A stretch of 64,000 bases of DNA from DAXETY01 sp051155755 (GCA_051155755.1 DAXETY010000030.1:1-64000), one strand, 5' to 3'. Shown: positions 25,201 to 33,713, counted from the first letter of the stretch. The notes: a model not told the origin generated them from the letters alone. Numbers and translations are program-made.

Positions 25201-27802
25201 CGATGAAACGGAAATACCGCGGGAGCCAAACACCGAAGTCTTGCGACGCAGCTTCGAAGCCACCGGCGCGGCCCATCGCCGCTTTCTGGAATTTTCACAG
25301 GACCTGACCCGCAACTACGGGGAGGCCTTCGCACTGCAGAATCAGCTGCTGCAAAAACTGCGCGGTCCCCGAAGGGAATCGGGCCGAACGGCTTCGGCGG
25401 AATCGCCGCCGTCCCAGACCGCCCCCAAGCCGGCGCCGTTGTATTCCAGGGATCAGTGCCTGGAGTTTGCAACCGGCCGGGTGTCCCGTGTTCTGGGACC
25501 GAAGTTTGCAGACGTTGACCGCTACGCGGCCCGTGTCCGGCTGCCGGATGAACCATTGATGCTGGTCGACCGGATCCTGACCGTCGAGGGCGAAAAAGGC
25601 TCGCTGTCTTCGGGACGGGTGGTAACCGAACACGACGTGCGCCCCGACGCCTGGTACCTGGACGGCGGACGGGCTCCGGTGTGCATTGCCGTTGAAGCCG
25701 GCCAGGCCGACCTGTTTTTGTGCGCCTATCTGGGAATCGATCTGGCGGTCCGGGGCCGGCGGGTGTACCGGCTGCTGGATGCCAGCGTGACCTTCCACCG
25801 GACGCTTCCCCGGCCGGGAGAAACGATCCGCTACGACATCCGCATCGAAAAATTTATCCGGCAGGGCGACACTTACATGTTCTTCTTCAATTTCCGGGGC
25901 ACCATTGGAAGCGAGCTTCTGATCCGGATGACGGACGGCTGTGCCGGGTTTTTCACCGAAGCGGAAATTCGCTCCTCGGGCGGCATCCTGGGAGGCGGCG
26001 GCCAAGCCGATGCCCGCCAGGGGCGCAGGGATCCTGGCTTTCGCCCCCTGGTTGCCGTGCGGCGAGCCAGTTACGACGATCAGGCCCTGGATGCCCTGCG
26101 AAAGGGGGACCTGGCGGCCTGCTTCGGTGATGATTTCCGTTCGGTGGCGCTGGCCGAAGGATTACGGCTGCCCGGTGGACGCATGAAACTGATCGACCGT
26201 ATCCTCGATCTGGAGCCCGAGGGCGGCCGATCCGGCCTCGGCCGTATCCGGGCCGAAGCCGACATCCATGGGGACGACTGGTTTTTGACCTGTCATTTCG
26301 TGGACGACATGACCATGCCCGGCACCCTGATGTACGAATGCTGCGCCCACACCCTGCGGGTGTTTCTGCTGCGTCTGGGGTGGGTCACCGACCGGCCGGA
26401 GGTGCGCTATGAACCGATTTCAGAGGTCAAAAGCGTTCTCAAATGCAGAGGGCCGGTCACACCGAAGACCCGCAAAGTCGTCTATGAGGTGGAAATCCGT
26501 GAGATCGGCTATCGACCCGAGCCATACGTGATTGCCGATGCGCACATGTATGCCGATGGCCGCTACATCGTTCGCTTCATGGACATGACCCTGCAGATGG
26601 TCGGCCTCGATCGAAACATGCTGGGAACCGACTGGGCAAAGCGCAACGACCGCTCACCGGCCCCGGTGGAACCAACCATTCGGTTTAACCGACAGCAAAT
26701 CCTGGCCTTTGCCGTAGGCCGACCCTCGGAAGCTTTCGGCGCTGCATATCGTCCCTTCGACACGGATCGCTTTATCGCCCGGCTCCCCGGACCGCCTTAT
26801 TCTTTCCTGGACCGCGTCGTCGGGATCGAGCCCCGTCCCTGGGAGCTGCCCGCCGAAGGGTGGGTCGAAGCCGAGTACGACCTGAAGCCGGCCGCTTGGT
26901 TTTTCCGGGCCGATCGTTCGGGAATCCTGCCGTACTGCGTGATGATGGAGATTGCATTGCAGGCCTGCGGCTGGCTGGCTGCATATGCCGGATCGGCGCT
27001 GCGCAGCCAACGCGGGCTGCGGTTCCGCAATCTCGACGGCCGCGCCACACTGCTGCGCGACGTGCCGCCGTGCCGTGCCACCCTGACGACCCGCTGCCGG
27101 ATGAAAAAAATGTCCGCTTCCGGAGACATGCTGATCGAATCTTTCGAATTTCAGGTTCTGTTTAAAAACGCGGTAATTTTCGAAGGCGACACGTCATTCG
27201 GATTTTTCACCCGCGAAGCGCTGCAAGCCCAGAAAGGCATCGCCGCCGCAGAAGGTCCGGTCGAGTTGGAAGCCAATCAGACCGGCATGCCGATCGGTCT
27301 GAAGGACGAACCGCCGCTGACCCCGGAAGATCCCGATGAAAAGCCTGCCCGCGGCGCCGCGCTTCCCGCCCGGGCGCTGCGGATGATCGATCGCATCGAC
27401 ACCTACCTGCCCGACGGAGGCCCCCACGGGCTCGGCTACCTGCGGGCGATCAAAACCGTCGATCCGTCCGAGTGGTTTTTCAAGGCCCATTTTTTTCAGG
27501 ATCCGGTCTGCCCGGGGTCTCTGGGGGTCGAATCCTTTCTGCAGCTGCTCAAGTTCGCCGCCCTGCAGCGCTGGCCGGCCCTGGCCGACTCCCGGCGCTT
27601 TGTCCACCGCCTGCAAAAGCCTCATACCTGGAAATACCGCGGCCAGATCCTGCCCCACAACCGCCGGGTGGAAGTCATCGCCGCAATCACCGCAATCGAG
27701 GAAGGACCCGAACCGGAACTTCGGGCCGACGGATGGTTGAAAGTCGATGGGCTGACCATCTATCATCTGAAAGATTTCGGCATCGCGATGGCGAAAATCT
27801 GA
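22202..27802 (+). CDS. pfaC: PfaC-type synthase: KS-CLF-DH-DH
   Basis: The product has about 1866 residues from the ATG at 22202 (MQSPLQIAVVGMAG), where the ketosynthase fold begins; in-frame ATG/TTG codons at 22169 and 22139 are alternatives and none has a strong RBS. KS at ~1-450: Cys192 in DAACASS, His in ECHGAGT, His in AIGHLLTAAG. A second KS-like domain at ~475-915 is a chain-length factor: the Cys motif reads GVSCGRISG and the second His motif LGDTGCAAS, so normal catalytic residues are changed. A helical linker is followed by two FabA-like dehydratase units at ~1080-1480 and ~1500-1860, each a double hotdog. No acyltransferase domain is present. It works with PfaA and PfaD in trans. 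Confidence 0.92.
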   Translation: MQSPLQIAVVGMAGIFPGAGDLEQFWNNLIHKKAAVRDVPSHRWAAPARWMVQPEPAPDRARSQRCCLVEDLAFDPEGFAIDADLLAALDPLYHMVLQAGRNAVSRPVSVRLNARRTGTVLAAIALPTESASTLTRKMFHSLFEHQLFGTSSGYRIPSMKERLAARVTSLPASLLAAALSLEGGSLTLDAACASSLYAVKLACDALAAGRVDAMLAGGVSRPDCLYTQVGFSQLRALSPSGRCAPFDREADGLVVGEGAGILVLKRLADALREGDKVYGIIRGIGLSNDMRGNLLAPDTEGQLRAMQTAYRVSGWNPTDVDLIECHGAGTPVGDATELTSLTALWADHQWRPGQCAIGSVKSAIGHLLTAAGAAGMIKTLLAMQAKSLPPSLHFSEAAADSPLVGGPFRVAIEAAPWERRTPDTPRRAAVSAFGFGGINAHLLLEEPPISAEERTAHAQPERVPAMTTTSGGPDAAPIAITGMETIFGAAGSLEAFQDRIFQTAPGLLQRPADRWKGCEALLADVPDLFRLHGGFFESICLPSDMFRIPPRELPEILPQHLVMLQAAAGALIDAAMPLRRERTDMGVIVGLDFDYEATNFQFRWSLYERIDRWCETNGLPLDTEARIRWREALQQAAGPPLTSTRTLGALGGVVASRLAREFRFGGPSFGVSCGRISGLRALEIAVRMLQQQETAAMLVGAVDMAGDLREMLVGMQSYSRGDAIRAFDRESDGTLPGEGAAAVVLKPLDRALKDGDRVYAVIRGVGISGNAQMGTTASGPRIDAITRALAEAQLETSSIDHIEVHGSGVPAEDDAEAHALSSLPVKSGRSRSVGATAPILGDTGCAASLAGLIKTAVCLHQRRIPPLATPRIPVLPAMDFPDRSRPWPQSDPATPPRACLTMGSDDGNAAAVVLEAAKRPDNGTQSRAENIRSDHRPVEGRRLSIPVGGPRLQAVPWKHFAHGQLTTSAAASETAPANAVREYRTEPRPASPALETATGPDETEIPREPNTEVLRRSFEATGAAHRRFLEFSQDLTRNYGEAFALQNQLLQKLRGPRRESGRTASAESPPSQTAPKPAPLYSRDQCLEFATGRVSRVLGPKFADVDRYAARVRLPDEPLMLVDRILTVEGEKGSLSSGRVVTEHDVRPDAWYLDGGRAPVCIAVEAGQADLFLCAYLGIDLAVRGRRVYRLLDASVTFHRTLPRPGETIRYDIRIEKFIRQGDTYMFFFNFRGTIGSELLIRMTDGCAGFFTEAEIRSSGGILGGGGQADARQGRRDPGFRPLVAVRRASYDDQALDALRKGDLAACFGDDFRSVALAEGLRLPGGRMKLIDRILDLEPEGGRSGLGRIRAEADIHGDDWFLTCHFVDDMTMPGTLMYECCAHTLRVFLLRLGWVTDRPEVRYEPISEVKSVLKCRGPVTPKTRKVVYEVEIREIGYRPEPYVIADAHMYADGRYIVRFMDMTLQMVGLDRNMLGTDWAKRNDRSPAPVEPTIRFNRQQILAFAVGRPSEAFGAAYRPFDTDRFIARLPGPPYSFLDRVVGIEPRPWELPAEGWVEAEYDLKPAAWFFRADRSGILPYCVMMEIALQACGWLAAYAGSALRSQRGLRFRNLDGRATLLRDVPPCRATLTTRCRMKKMSASGDMLIESFEFQVLFKNAVIFEGDTSFGFFTREALQAQKGIAAAEGPVELEANQTGMPIGLKDEPPLTPEDPDEKPARGAALPARALRMIDRIDTYLPDGGPHGLGYLRAIKTVDPSEWFFKAHFFQDPVCPGSLGVESFLQLLKFAALQRWPALADSRRFVHRLQKPHTWKYRGQILPHNRRVEVIAAITAIEEGPEPELRADGWLKVDGLTIYHLKDFGIAMAKI

Positions 27803-28160
27803 TACGTACAATTGGTTTGATTGGTTTGATTGGTTCAATTGGTTGACGGAATGCCGGGCGCATCTGAAGCTGAAACGACGAAAGGGCACAGGCCTGGTTC
27901 AATTGGTTTAATTGGTTCGATTGGTTCAATTGGTTGCCGAAGGGTGTTGCGTGCCCGAAATTGAAACGGCATAAAAACGGTTTCATTGGTTTGATTGGTT
28001 CAACTGGTTCGGTTGGTTGACGGATGCCGGGCGCATCTGAAGCTGAAACGGCGAAAGGGAGAATCGGCGAAACGGCGTAATGTCGGTTCGATTGGTTGGA
28101 TTGGTTGTCTGGGTTGAGGGTTGCGTGTTACGGGTTGCGGGTCGCGCGTTGGCTACCCAG
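27803..28160 (+). repeat. Three tandem copies of the ATTGGTT composite repeat
   Basis: Arrays of ATTGGTTTG/ATTGGTTCA units lie at 27809-27843, 27897-27943 and 27981-28020, with a shorter one at 28083-28108. Each of the first three is followed by a GC-rich segment; GGGCGCATCTGAAGCTGAAA occurs in two of them almost unchanged (27857 and 28029). A run of GGGTTGCGGGTCGC-like units follows to about 28155. This fills the pfaC-oleA gap with the next two features. No ORF of interest was found. Confidence 0.85.
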
Positions 28161-28174
28161 GCTTTTTATAACGG

Positions 28175-28321
28175 ATGAACTATGAGCTATGAACTATGAG
28201 CTATCAGCTACGAACTATGAGCTATGAACTATGAGCTATGAGCTATGAACTATGAGCCATTAGCTATAAACTTTTTTAGGGACCACGGACCACTGACGCC
28301 GCGCAGCGGCAAACGGACTAA
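28175..28321 (+). repeat. CTATGAACTATGAGCTAT array and GGACCACGGACCACTGAC unit upstream of oleA
   Basis: About ten 7-8 bp units alternating ATGAACT and ATGAGCT run from 28175 to 28273. They are followed by GGACCACGGACCACTGAC and a CGCCGCGCAGCGGC hairpin-like piece just before the oleA start at 28326. The same two repeat types occur at 6583-6618 and 22068-22098. Confidence 0.8.
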
Positions 28322-28325
28322 CGGA

Positions 28326-29369
28326 ATGTTACGATACGACAACGTCATCATCGACGCCTTCGGCTACGAGCTGCCGCCGAACGTGTTCACATCCGACGAC
28401 CTGGAAGAACAGCTGGAACCATTGTACCGGGCGCTGCGCTTCCAGAAAGGACAGCTGGAAGCGCTGACCGGCATCCGCGAACGGCGTTTCTGGGACCCGG
28501 GATTTGAGGTGGCACACGGAGCGGCCGCCGCCGGCCGCAAGGCCCTGCGGCATGCAGCGGTCTCCGCGGACGAAATCGGTATCCTGATCTATGCGGCGGT
28601 ATGCCGCGACAATATCGAACCGGCCACTGCCTGCAGCGTTTGCCACGAGCTAGGCCTGCGGCCGGAGACACAGGTCTACGACGTCTCCAACGCCTGCCTG
28701 GGAGTGCTCAACGGCATGGTCCAGATCGCCAACGCCATCGAACTCGGCCAGATTCGGGCCGGGATGGTGGTGGCCTGTGAAACCTCGCGGCAGGTCGTCG
28801 AAGCGACCATTCGACGACTGAACGACAGCCGGGACATGAACTTTTTCAAAAAAAATATCGCCACATTGACCGGCGGTTCCGGGGCGGTTGCCGTCATTCT
28901 GTCCGAAGCATCCGCCGCCCGCGGCCGTCCCCGATTGCTGGGCGGCACCTATCGCCAGGACAATGCCCATCACCGGCTGTGCATGTGGGGTGCCCAGACC
29001 GAATCGGCGGACGAAGGACTGCATTTCATTGAAACCGACTCCATGGGCATTTTGTCCAACGGCGTGCGGCTGGGAGCCGAGACATTCAAAGCCCTGCGTC
29101 CGGCACTGCAGTGGTCGATCGGGGCGCCCGACCGCATCGTCTGCCATCAGGTCGGTGAAACCCATCAGAGGCAGATCCTGGAAGCAATCGGCATTTCACC
29201 GCAAAAGGATTTCACCACCTTTCAGTACCTGGGCAACATCGGTTCGGTATCCTTGCCGATCACGGCCGCCATTGCAACGGAGCGTCGATTTATCAACCCC
29301 GGCGATCGGGTCGGATTTCTGGGCATCGGCAGCGGACTGAACTGCCTCATGCTGGGGCTGCAGTGGTAG
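28326..29369 (+). CDS. oleA: OleA, thiolase-fold head-to-head acyl-CoA condensing enzyme
   Basis: The protein has 347 residues from the ATG at 28326, directly after the repeat block. It is a KASIII-type thiolase fold with a full catalytic triad: Cys124 in VSNACLGVLNG, His274 in VCHQVGETH, Asn304 in YLGNIGSVS. OleA joins two fatty acyl thioesters in a non-decarboxylative Claisen condensation to a 2-alkyl-3-keto acid. The assignment is strong because oleB, oleC and oleD follow in order. The 5' location after pfaC suggests that its acyl donors come from the PUFA-type synthase, which is inference. Confidence 0.92.
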   Translation: MLRYDNVIIDAFGYELPPNVFTSDDLEEQLEPLYRALRFQKGQLEALTGIRERRFWDPGFEVAHGAAAAGRKALRHAAVSADEIGILIYAAVCRDNIEPATACSVCHELGLRPETQVYDVSNACLGVLNGMVQIANAIELGQIRAGMVVACETSRQVVEATIRRLNDSRDMNFFKKNIATLTGGSGAVAVILSEASAARGRPRLLGGTYRQDNAHHRLCMWGAQTESADEGLHFIETDSMGILSNGVRLGAETFKALRPALQWSIGAPDRIVCHQVGETHQRQILEAIGISPQKDFTTFQYLGNIGSVSLPITAAIATERRFINPGDRVGFLGIGSGLNCLMLGLQW

Positions 29370-29409
29370 ATATTTTTAAATCGGAATTTCTCTGCGGCAC
29401 TGCGGTGAA

Positions 29410-30369
29410 ATGAAATTGAGGCTTGGACCCGAAACGACCATGGCCAAACCCATCGACACCTCGAAATTTGCGCACCTGTATCCGTTTGGGTCGCATTACC
29501 TGGACCTCGACGGACTGCGGTACCACTACCTGGATGAAGGACACGGCGATCCGGTGGTGATGGTCCACGGCAATCCGACCTGGTCTTTTTATTTCCGCCG
29601 GCTGGCGCTGGCCCTGCGACCCGAATATCGGGTCATCGTGCCGGATCACATCGGCTGCGGGCTCTCGGACAAACCCCCACGGAAGGACTACTCCTACCGG
29701 CTGCAGAATCGCATCGACGATCTGCAACAGCTGATCGACCGCCTGGAACCCGAACGCCGACTCACCCTGGTGCTGCACGATTGGGGCGGTGCCATCGGCA
29801 TGGGCCTGGCGGTGCGAATCCCCGAACGCATCGGGCGCATCGTGGTACTGAACACGGCCGCCTTTCTGCCGCCGCCCGGCAAGGTTCTGCCCCTGCGGCT
29901 GCGGATGGTGCGGAACCTGCCGCCGTTGGCGGTACCGGCGGTACTGGGGCTGAACCTGTTTGCACGGGCCGCTGTCTGGATGGCGCCCCGCCGACGGCTT
30001 GCACCGGAGGTGCGGGCCGGATTGACCGCTCCTTACAACAGCTGGCCAAACCGCATCGCCACACTGATGTTCGTGCGCGACATTCCGGTGCACTCCCGGG
30101 ATCCGAGCTACGCCGCAGTCAAAGAGATCGATGCGAACCTGGACCGACTCTCCGGCCGGCCCATGCTGATTTGCTGGGGAATGCACGATTTTGTCTTCGA
30201 CCGCGACTATCTGGCGGAATGGCGGCGCCGATTTCCCGCGGCGGATGTGCACGAGTGCAATGAGGCCGGCCACTACCTGCTGGAGGATGCCCCGCGGAAA
30301 ATTACGGGATTGATTCAGCGCTTCCTGAAGGCGCATCCATTGGAAAATGATGCCGAGCACAGATCATGA
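29410..30369 (+). CDS. oleB: OleB, alpha/beta-hydrolase beta-lactone decarboxylase
   Basis: The protein has 319 residues and a haloalkane-dehalogenase-like alpha/beta hydrolase fold. It shows HGNPTWSFYFR (oxyanion region), nucleophile Asp in LHDWGGAIGM, and catalytic His in EAGHYLLED. An Asp rather than Ser nucleophile is typical of OleB, which turns the cis-beta-lactone from OleC into the final cis-alkene plus CO2. A start at the ATG at 29440 (MAKP...) is about equally likely. The 3' end overlaps oleC by 23 bp, so OleB and OleC are separate proteins here, unlike the fused forms in some bacteria. Confidence 0.9.
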   Translation: MKLRLGPETTMAKPIDTSKFAHLYPFGSHYLDLDGLRYHYLDEGHGDPVVMVHGNPTWSFYFRRLALALRPEYRVIVPDHIGCGLSDKPPRKDYSYRLQNRIDDLQQLIDRLEPERRLTLVLHDWGGAIGMGLAVRIPERIGRIVVLNTAAFLPPPGKVLPLRLRMVRNLPPLAVPAVLGLNLFARAAVWMAPRRRLAPEVRAGLTAPYNSWPNRIATLMFVRDIPVHSRDPSYAAVKEIDANLDRLSGRPMLICWGMHDFVFDRDYLAEWRRRFPAADVHECNEAGHYLLEDAPRKITGLIQRFLKAHPLENDAEHRS

Positions 30370-32026
30370 CATGGCTCCGGCCAACGTAAGCCGTTTTCTG
30401 CAGCGGGCGGCACGCGCCCAACCGCATCGACGCGCGGTGGTCACCCCCCACGGACGCGACGGCGGCGGCCGGGTCAGCTACGTGCACCTGACCTTCGAGC
30501 AACTCGACCGCGAGTCGGACCGCCTGGCCCGCGGGCTGGATCGCGCCGGCATCGGACGGGGCACGCGGACCATCGTGATGGTGCGTCCGAGTCTGGCGTT
30601 TTTCGTTCTGACCTTCGCCGTCTTCAAAGCCGGCGCCGTCCCGGTGATGGTCGACCCCGGCATGGGGTTGCGTCGCATGCTGGCCTGCTTTCAGGAGTGC
30701 CGGCCGGAGGCGTTCATCGGCATTCCGGTTGCCCATGTCCTGCGCAAACTCCGCCCGGGCTTCTTCCGATCGGTGAAACGCTGGGTCACGGTGGGCCGTC
30801 GCTGGTTCTGGGGGGGCTTTACGCTCACCGGGCTGATGGATTCGGATGATTCTCCCTTTGCGGCGATCGAACCCGCGCCCGACGAAACCGCGGCCATTTT
30901 GTTTACCACCGGCTCCACCGGACCGGCCAAAGGTGTCGTCTACACCCACAGCGTATTCGGCGCCCAGATCGAAAGCATCCGCTCGCATTACGGCATCACC
31001 GCCGGTGAAATCGACCTGCCCACCTTTCCGCTGTTTGCCCTGTTCGACCCGGCCCTGGGAATGACAGCCGTCATCCCGGACATGGATCCGACCCGTCCGG
31101 CCCGGGTGGATCCCCGCAAGATCATCGAGGCCATCACCAACCAGGGCGTCACCAACATGTTCGCCTCTCCGGCACTGCTTCATCGGGTCGGCCGATACGG
31201 TCGCCGCCACGGCATACAGCTGCCGTCACTGAAGCGGGTGATTTCCGCCGGCGCTCCGATCATGCCGTCCAACATCGAACAGTTTTCGTCCATGCTGGTC
31301 GGCGATGCCCAGGTGCATACCGGTTACGGCGCCACCGAGGCGATGCCGGTGGCTTCGATTGCCGGTGGCGAAATCCTGTCTGAAACCCGCCCGCTGACCG
31401 AACAGGGCCGCGGAGTGTGCGTGGGGCGACCGCTGGCCGATATCCGGGTGCGTATCCTGGAAATCAGCGATGCACCGATCCCGGACATTTCATCGGCCCG
31501 CATCCTCGATGACGGTTCAGTGGGCGAAATCACGGTCCAGGGACCGCCGGTCACCCGCCGTTACTACCAGCGCCCCGAAGCCGATGCATTGGCCAAGATC
31601 GCCGAAGAAAAGACGGTGTGGCACCGCATGGGCGATCTGGGCCGCATCGACGCCAAAGGACGCATCTGGTTTTACGGGCGCAAAAGCCACCGGGTGATCA
31701 CCTCCGGCGGCAGCCTGTTTACGATCCCCTGCGAGGCGATTTTCAACAATCACCCCAGCGTCTATCGCAGCGCCCTGGTGGGCGTCGGCAAGCCGCCGCG
31801 GCAGCGGCCGGTGATCTGCATCGAGCCCTATGACAAGCACATCGACCGGGAACAGCTCACCGGGCAGCTGCTGGAGATGGCCGGGCGCAGTGAGTTGACC
31901 CGCATGATCGACACCGTTTTGTTCCCGCCGGAATTTCCGGTGGATATCCGCCACAACTCTAAAATTTTTCGCGAAAAGCTGGCGGTGTGGGCGGCAAAAA
32001 AACTCCAAACCGGTTCGAAGTTATGA
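30347..32026 (+). CDS. oleC: OleC, AMP-dependent beta-lactone synthetase
   Basis: The protein has 559 residues and belongs to the ANL adenylate-forming superfamily. Core motifs: AILFTTGSTGPAKGVVYTH (ATP-binding loop), YGATEAMP, and MGDLGRIDAKGRIWFYGRK in the hinge/C-terminal region. OleC activates the 2-alkyl-3-hydroxy acid made by OleD and closes it to a beta-lactone. It overlaps oleB upstream and oleD downstream (ATGA), which indicates tight translational coupling in an oleABCD operon. Confidence 0.92.
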   Translation: MMPSTDHDMAPANVSRFLQRAARAQPHRRAVVTPHGRDGGGRVSYVHLTFEQLDRESDRLARGLDRAGIGRGTRTIVMVRPSLAFFVLTFAVFKAGAVPVMVDPGMGLRRMLACFQECRPEAFIGIPVAHVLRKLRPGFFRSVKRWVTVGRRWFWGGFTLTGLMDSDDSPFAAIEPAPDETAAILFTTGSTGPAKGVVYTHSVFGAQIESIRSHYGITAGEIDLPTFPLFALFDPALGMTAVIPDMDPTRPARVDPRKIIEAITNQGVTNMFASPALLHRVGRYGRRHGIQLPSLKRVISAGAPIMPSNIEQFSSMLVGDAQVHTGYGATEAMPVASIAGGEILSETRPLTEQGRGVCVGRPLADIRVRILEISDAPIPDISSARILDDGSVGEITVQGPPVTRRYYQRPEADALAKIAEEKTVWHRMGDLGRIDAKGRIWFYGRKSHRVITSGGSLFTIPCEAIFNNHPSVYRSALVGVGKPPRQRPVICIEPYDKHIDREQLTGQLLEMAGRSELTRMIDTVLFPPEFPVDIRHNSKIFREKLAVWAAKKLQTGSKL

Positions 32027-33078
32027 ACGCTGAAAATCAAATCAACGGAAAAAAAACAAATCGCCCCCCCCGGCTGCTGGTAACCGGCGGCGGCGGTTTT
32101 CTCGGCAGTGCCATCGTCCGGGCTTTGATCCGGCAAGGAGAAAGCGTGCGCAGCTTTTCGCGCGGCTTCTATCCGGACCTCGAAGCGTTGGGCGTCGAAC
32201 AGGTGCGGGGCGACCTGAGGGACGCTGAAGCGGTCGAATCCGCCTGCAGCGGTGTGGAAACCGTGTTTCACACGGCGGCCAAAGCCGGCGTCTGGGGGCC
32301 GGAACATGCATTTGTGGCCACCAACGTAGGCGGAACCCGCAACGTCATCGAGGCCTGCCGTAAGCAGGCCGTCGCGCAACTGGTATACACATCCTCGCCC
32401 AGCGTGGTGTTCGACGGCAGCGACATGGAAGGCATCGACGAGTCGGCCCCCTACCCGGCCCGCTACCCGGCTCATTACCCCCGCACCAAGGCCCAGGCCG
32501 AGCGCATGGTGCGGGCGGCGGCGGATGACAACCTGAAGACGATCACGTTGCGACCGCACCTCATCTGGGGGCCCGGGGACAATCACCTGGTGCCGCGCAT
32601 CATCGCCCGTGCCCGACGCCTGCGCCGGGTCGGCAGCGGCCGCAACCGGGTGGACACCATTTACATCGACAATGCCGCCGATGCGCATCTGCTGGCCGCC
32701 GATGCGCTGCGGAAAGACGCCTCGCTTTCCGGCCGCGTGTATTTCATCAGCCAGGGAAAACCGATTCGATTGTGGGAAATGGTGAACGCCATCCTCGCCG
32801 CTGGTGAACTGCCGCCGGTGCATCGCTCGATTTCGCCCCGGACGGCCTTGTGCATCGGGGCCGTTTTGGAGTTTATCTACCGCAGCCTCGGCATCCGGGC
32901 TGAACCGCCCATGACCCGCTTTGTGGCCAAAGAACTGGCAACTTCCCACTGGTTCGACATTTCGGCGGCCCGCCGGGATCTGGGCTATGCCCCCCGCGTC
33001 AGCACCGAGCAGGGATTGCAGCAGCTGGCCGGGTGGCTGCAAACATCCCGCCAATTCAACGACGAAGATCGAAATTGA
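32023..33078 (+). CDS. oleD: OleD, NAD(P)H-dependent 2-alkyl-3-ketoacyl reductase
   Basis: The protein has 351 residues starting at the ATG that overlaps the oleC stop (ATGA). It is an extended SDR fold: a nucleotide loop TGGGGFLGSAIV near residue 20 and an active-site YxxxK in HYPRTKAQAE with upstream Ser in VYTSSPSVVFD. OleD reduces the OleA product to the 2-alkyl-3-hydroxy acid used by OleC. A membrane-facing C-terminal segment (TALCIGAVLEFIYRSLGI) may help the assembly of the Ole complex. Confidence 0.92.
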   Translation: MNAENQINGKKTNRPPRLLVTGGGGFLGSAIVRALIRQGESVRSFSRGFYPDLEALGVEQVRGDLRDAEAVESACSGVETVFHTAAKAGVWGPEHAFVATNVGGTRNVIEACRKQAVAQLVYTSSPSVVFDGSDMEGIDESAPYPARYPAHYPRTKAQAERMVRAAADDNLKTITLRPHLIWGPGDNHLVPRIIARARRLRRVGSGRNRVDTIYIDNAADAHLLAADALRKDASLSGRVYFISQGKPIRLWEMVNAILAAGELPPVHRSISPRTALCIGAVLEFIYRSLGIRAEPPMTRFVAKELATSHWFDISAARRDLGYAPRVSTEQGLQQLAGWLQTSRQFNDEDRN

Positions 33079-33175
33079 CGGTCGGTGCCGCCACATCTTG
33101 ACAACCCGAAGCGACGGCGGTAGCCATGGGGACGGCATCGGCTGCATGCGCACGGAAAAGGATCGAGGAGCCGCT

Positions 33176-33694
33176 ATGAAACTGACCGACATTCAACCCC
33201 TGGAAGACTGGACAGCCCTGGAACAGGACCTGCACGAACGGTTTCACGTAGACGTCAATGTCTTCGACACCAAGGGCGTGCGCATCTCCGAGTTCAAGGA
33301 ATGGGTCAACCGGCTGTGCCCGGAAATCAAAGCCACCGACAAGGGGCAGAGCTTTATCTGCGCGGTGGCGCATATGAATGTCGCCGCAATGGCCATGCAG
33401 ACCCGCGAGCCCCGGATCGAAGAATGCGATGCCGGCCTGGTGAAGATCGTGGTGCCGATCTTTGTCGAGGACGAATTTGTCGGCGCCGTGGGGGCCTGCG
33501 GCCTGCTGCTCGACGAGGGAGAGATCGACACCTTTTTGATCAACAAGATCACCGAAATCGACGAGGAGCGGGCCGAGCAACTGGCAACGGACATCGGCCG
33601 CCTTTCCAGCGAAGACGCCCGGGCGCTGGTGGACGCCGTGCAAAAAGAAATCGACCGCATCCTGCAGTCCTATCATCGTCGGACGGCGCGGTAG
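33176..33694 (+). CDS. Stand-alone PocR-type sensory domain protein
   Basis: The product has 172 residues from the ATG at 33176, with GAGGAG 5 nt upstream; the longer in-frame ORF upstream overlaps oleD and is not real. The whole length reads as a PocR ligand-binding (PAS-like) domain with its Cys pattern: RLCPEIKATDKGQSFICAV ... EECDAGLVKIVVPIFV ... GACGLLLDEGEID. No HTH or kinase domain is attached, so it may bind a ligand or metal cluster and signal to a partner. It ends 19 bp before the QmoA-like gene and is probably in its operon. Confidence 0.78.
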   Translation: MKLTDIQPLEDWTALEQDLHERFHVDVNVFDTKGVRISEFKEWVNRLCPEIKATDKGQSFICAVAHMNVAAMAMQTREPRIEECDAGLVKIVVPIFVEDEFVGAVGACGLLLDEGEIDTFLINKITEIDEERAEQLATDIGRLSSEDARALVDAVQKEIDRILQSYHRRTAR

Positions 33695-33713
33695 CACCGA
33701 AGGAGATCGTTGA

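Noticed and set aside
29410..32026. OleB-OleC fusion as in some actinobacteria
   Set aside because: oleB has its own stop at 30369 in a different frame from oleC; the genes overlap by 23 bp but are not fused.
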